Shown in pieces: positions 63,205 through 64,000 of a stretch of 64,000 nt of DNA (position 1 is its first letter; each line of letters begins with the position of its first letter). The notes beneath the pieces were generated by a model. The model worked only from the letters and a program-made list of their open reading frames with translations. It was not told the origin of the DNA and did not search any database. This DNA comes from CAZWKQ01 sp964634005 (GTDB taxonomy: Bacteria; Bacteroidota; Bacteroidia; Bacteroidales; JACABE01). A program made the position numbers and the translations under genes. The DNA lies in assembly GCA_964634005.1 (NCBI GenBank), contig CAZWKQ010000002.1, positions 1 through 64,000 of the forward strand, written 5' to 3'.

Positions 63205-64000
63205 ATGGCTTTCAGAAAAGATAGTACCGTTAAAACCGAATTTTCATCAATTACAATAAGTTTGGCTTCGCCCGAATCAATTCTCGAACGATCAAGAGGT
63301 GAAGTTTTAAAACCCGAAACAATTAATTACAGAACATACAAACCCGAAAGAGATGGATTATTCTGTGAAAGAATTTTCGGACCTGTTAAAGATTGGGAAT
63401 GTCATTGTGGTAAATATAAAAGAATACGCTACAAAGGCATTGTTTGCGATAGATGCGGTGTTGAAGTTACCGAAAAGAAAGTCCGCAGAGAACGCATGGG
63501 ACATATTCAGCTTGTTGTTCCTGTGGCTCATATTTGGTTCTTTCGCTCTCTCCCCAATAAAATTGGTTCTCTTTTAGGTTTAAAAACTAAAGAACTTGAC
63601 TCTATTATTTACTACGAAAAATATGTTGTTATAAATCCCGGAATTAAACAAAATGACGGAATTAATTACCTTGATTTTCTTTCTGAAGAAGAATATTTCA
63701 ACATATTAGATACTCTACCTGCCGATAATCAACTATTGGATGATAATGACCCTAATAAGTTTATCGCTAAAATGGGAGCAGAAGCTCTTTATGATTTACT
63801 TTCACGAATTGATTTAGATGAAGTATCTTACGATTTACGTCACAGAGCAAGTAACGAAACATCACAACAACGTAAACAAGATTTATTAAAAAGACTTAAG
63901 GTATTCGAAGCATTCAGAGAAGCTCAGGGCCGAATGGAAAACCGTCCCGAATGGATGATTGTTAAAGTTGTTCCTGTTATTCCACCTGAATTAAGACCTT
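63205..64000 (+). CDS. rpoC: DNA-directed RNA polymerase subunit beta', N-terminal part
   Basis: Open frame from ATG at 63205 to the window end (265 codons, no stop). MAFRKDSTVKTEFSSITISLASPESILERS (split) and RDGLFCERIFGPVKDWECHCGKYKRIRYKG (split) are the standard beta' start, with zinc Cys in CHCG and CDRCG, followed by RRERMGHI and PVAHIWFFRSLPNKIG. The rest of the gene lies beyond the window. It follows rpoB by 66 nt. Confidence 0.97.
   Translation, partial: MAFRKDSTVKTEFSSITISLASPESILERSRGEVLKPETINYRTYKPERDGLFCERIFGPVKDWECHCGKYKRIRYKGIVCDRCGVEVTEKKVRRERMGHIQLVVPVAHIWFFRSLPNKIGSLLGLKTKELDSIIYYEKYVVINPGIKQNDGINYLDFLSEEEYFNILDTLPADNQLLDDNDPNKFIAKMGAEALYDLLSRIDLDEVSYDLRHRASNETSQQRKQDLLKRLKVFEAFREAQGRMENRPEWMIVKVVPVIPPELRP

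Noticed and set aside
63353..63577. Short open frame near the window end (74 codons)
   Set aside because: Out of frame with and inside the start of rpoC, which is open from 63205 to the end of the window.

Overview
The window is about 64 kb of AT-rich bacterial chromosome that reads as Bacteroidota, class Bacteroidia-like. Evidence: a giant secreted protein ends in a type IX secretion C-terminal sorting domain; the RpoB, bS21, DUF4783, DUF3109, DUF2723 and M49 proteins are of the type common in that phylum; most genes lack a Shine-Dalgarno sequence; several upstream regions carry the Bacteroidota promoter form (TTTG, about 19 bases, TAnnTTTG). Genus and species cannot be fixed from the sequence alone. 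Nearly all genes are chromosomal housekeeping genes; the accessory parts are the first 14.6 kb and the surface-polysaccharide cluster.

Region 1 (1-1413) starts inside a tRNA-Asn gene. It is followed by four tandem 369-bp units, each coding for a small GIY-YIG nuclease; the last copy is truncated. Between the copies lie fragments of the tRNA-Asn 3' end in which the 5' part of the T-arm has been replaced by a perfect 7-bp hairpin, each followed by an intrinsic terminator. This tRNA-anchored single-gene array is the most unusual object in the window. Region 2 (1652-14578) is one gene of 4308 codons for an exported, modular, tyrosine-rich beta-helix/Ig-like protein carrying a T9SS sorting signal.

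Region 3 (14666-31496) is central metabolism and housekeeping: malic enzyme, PEP carboxykinase, RlmH, a PAP2 phosphatase, D-Ala-D-Ala ligase, a porin-like barrel, RNase HII, PurQ, a secreted EEP-family hydrolase, a DUF192 protein, DHFR, LipB-LipA, an ECF sigma factor paired with a membrane TPR protein, an M49 peptidase lipoprotein and a PabA/TrpG amidotransferase.

Region 4 (31493-43224, minus strand) is a surface-glycan cluster with a MurJ/Wzx-like flippase, two methyltransferases plus one more at the end, GT2 and GT4 glycosyltransferases, two asparagine-synthase paralogues and a nucleotide-sugar epimerase. YihY and NadC lie just upstream of it. Region 5 (43347-50245) holds a DUF2723 membrane protein (the family of human TMEM260), a DUF3109 protein, a FucP-like transporter, a second ECF sigma factor and a membrane GT2.

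Region 6 (50421-64000) is the translation/transcription core: tgt, an LptF/G permease, rpsU, a Xer recombinase, hpf, four tRNAs (Thr, Tyr, Gly, Thr), tuf, tRNA-Trp, secE, nusG, rplK, rplA, rplJ, rplL, rpoB and the start of rpoC, which runs off the window. rpsU and hpf stand out by carrying Shine-Dalgarno sequences, and several hairpins sit between the ribosomal and RNA polymerase genes.
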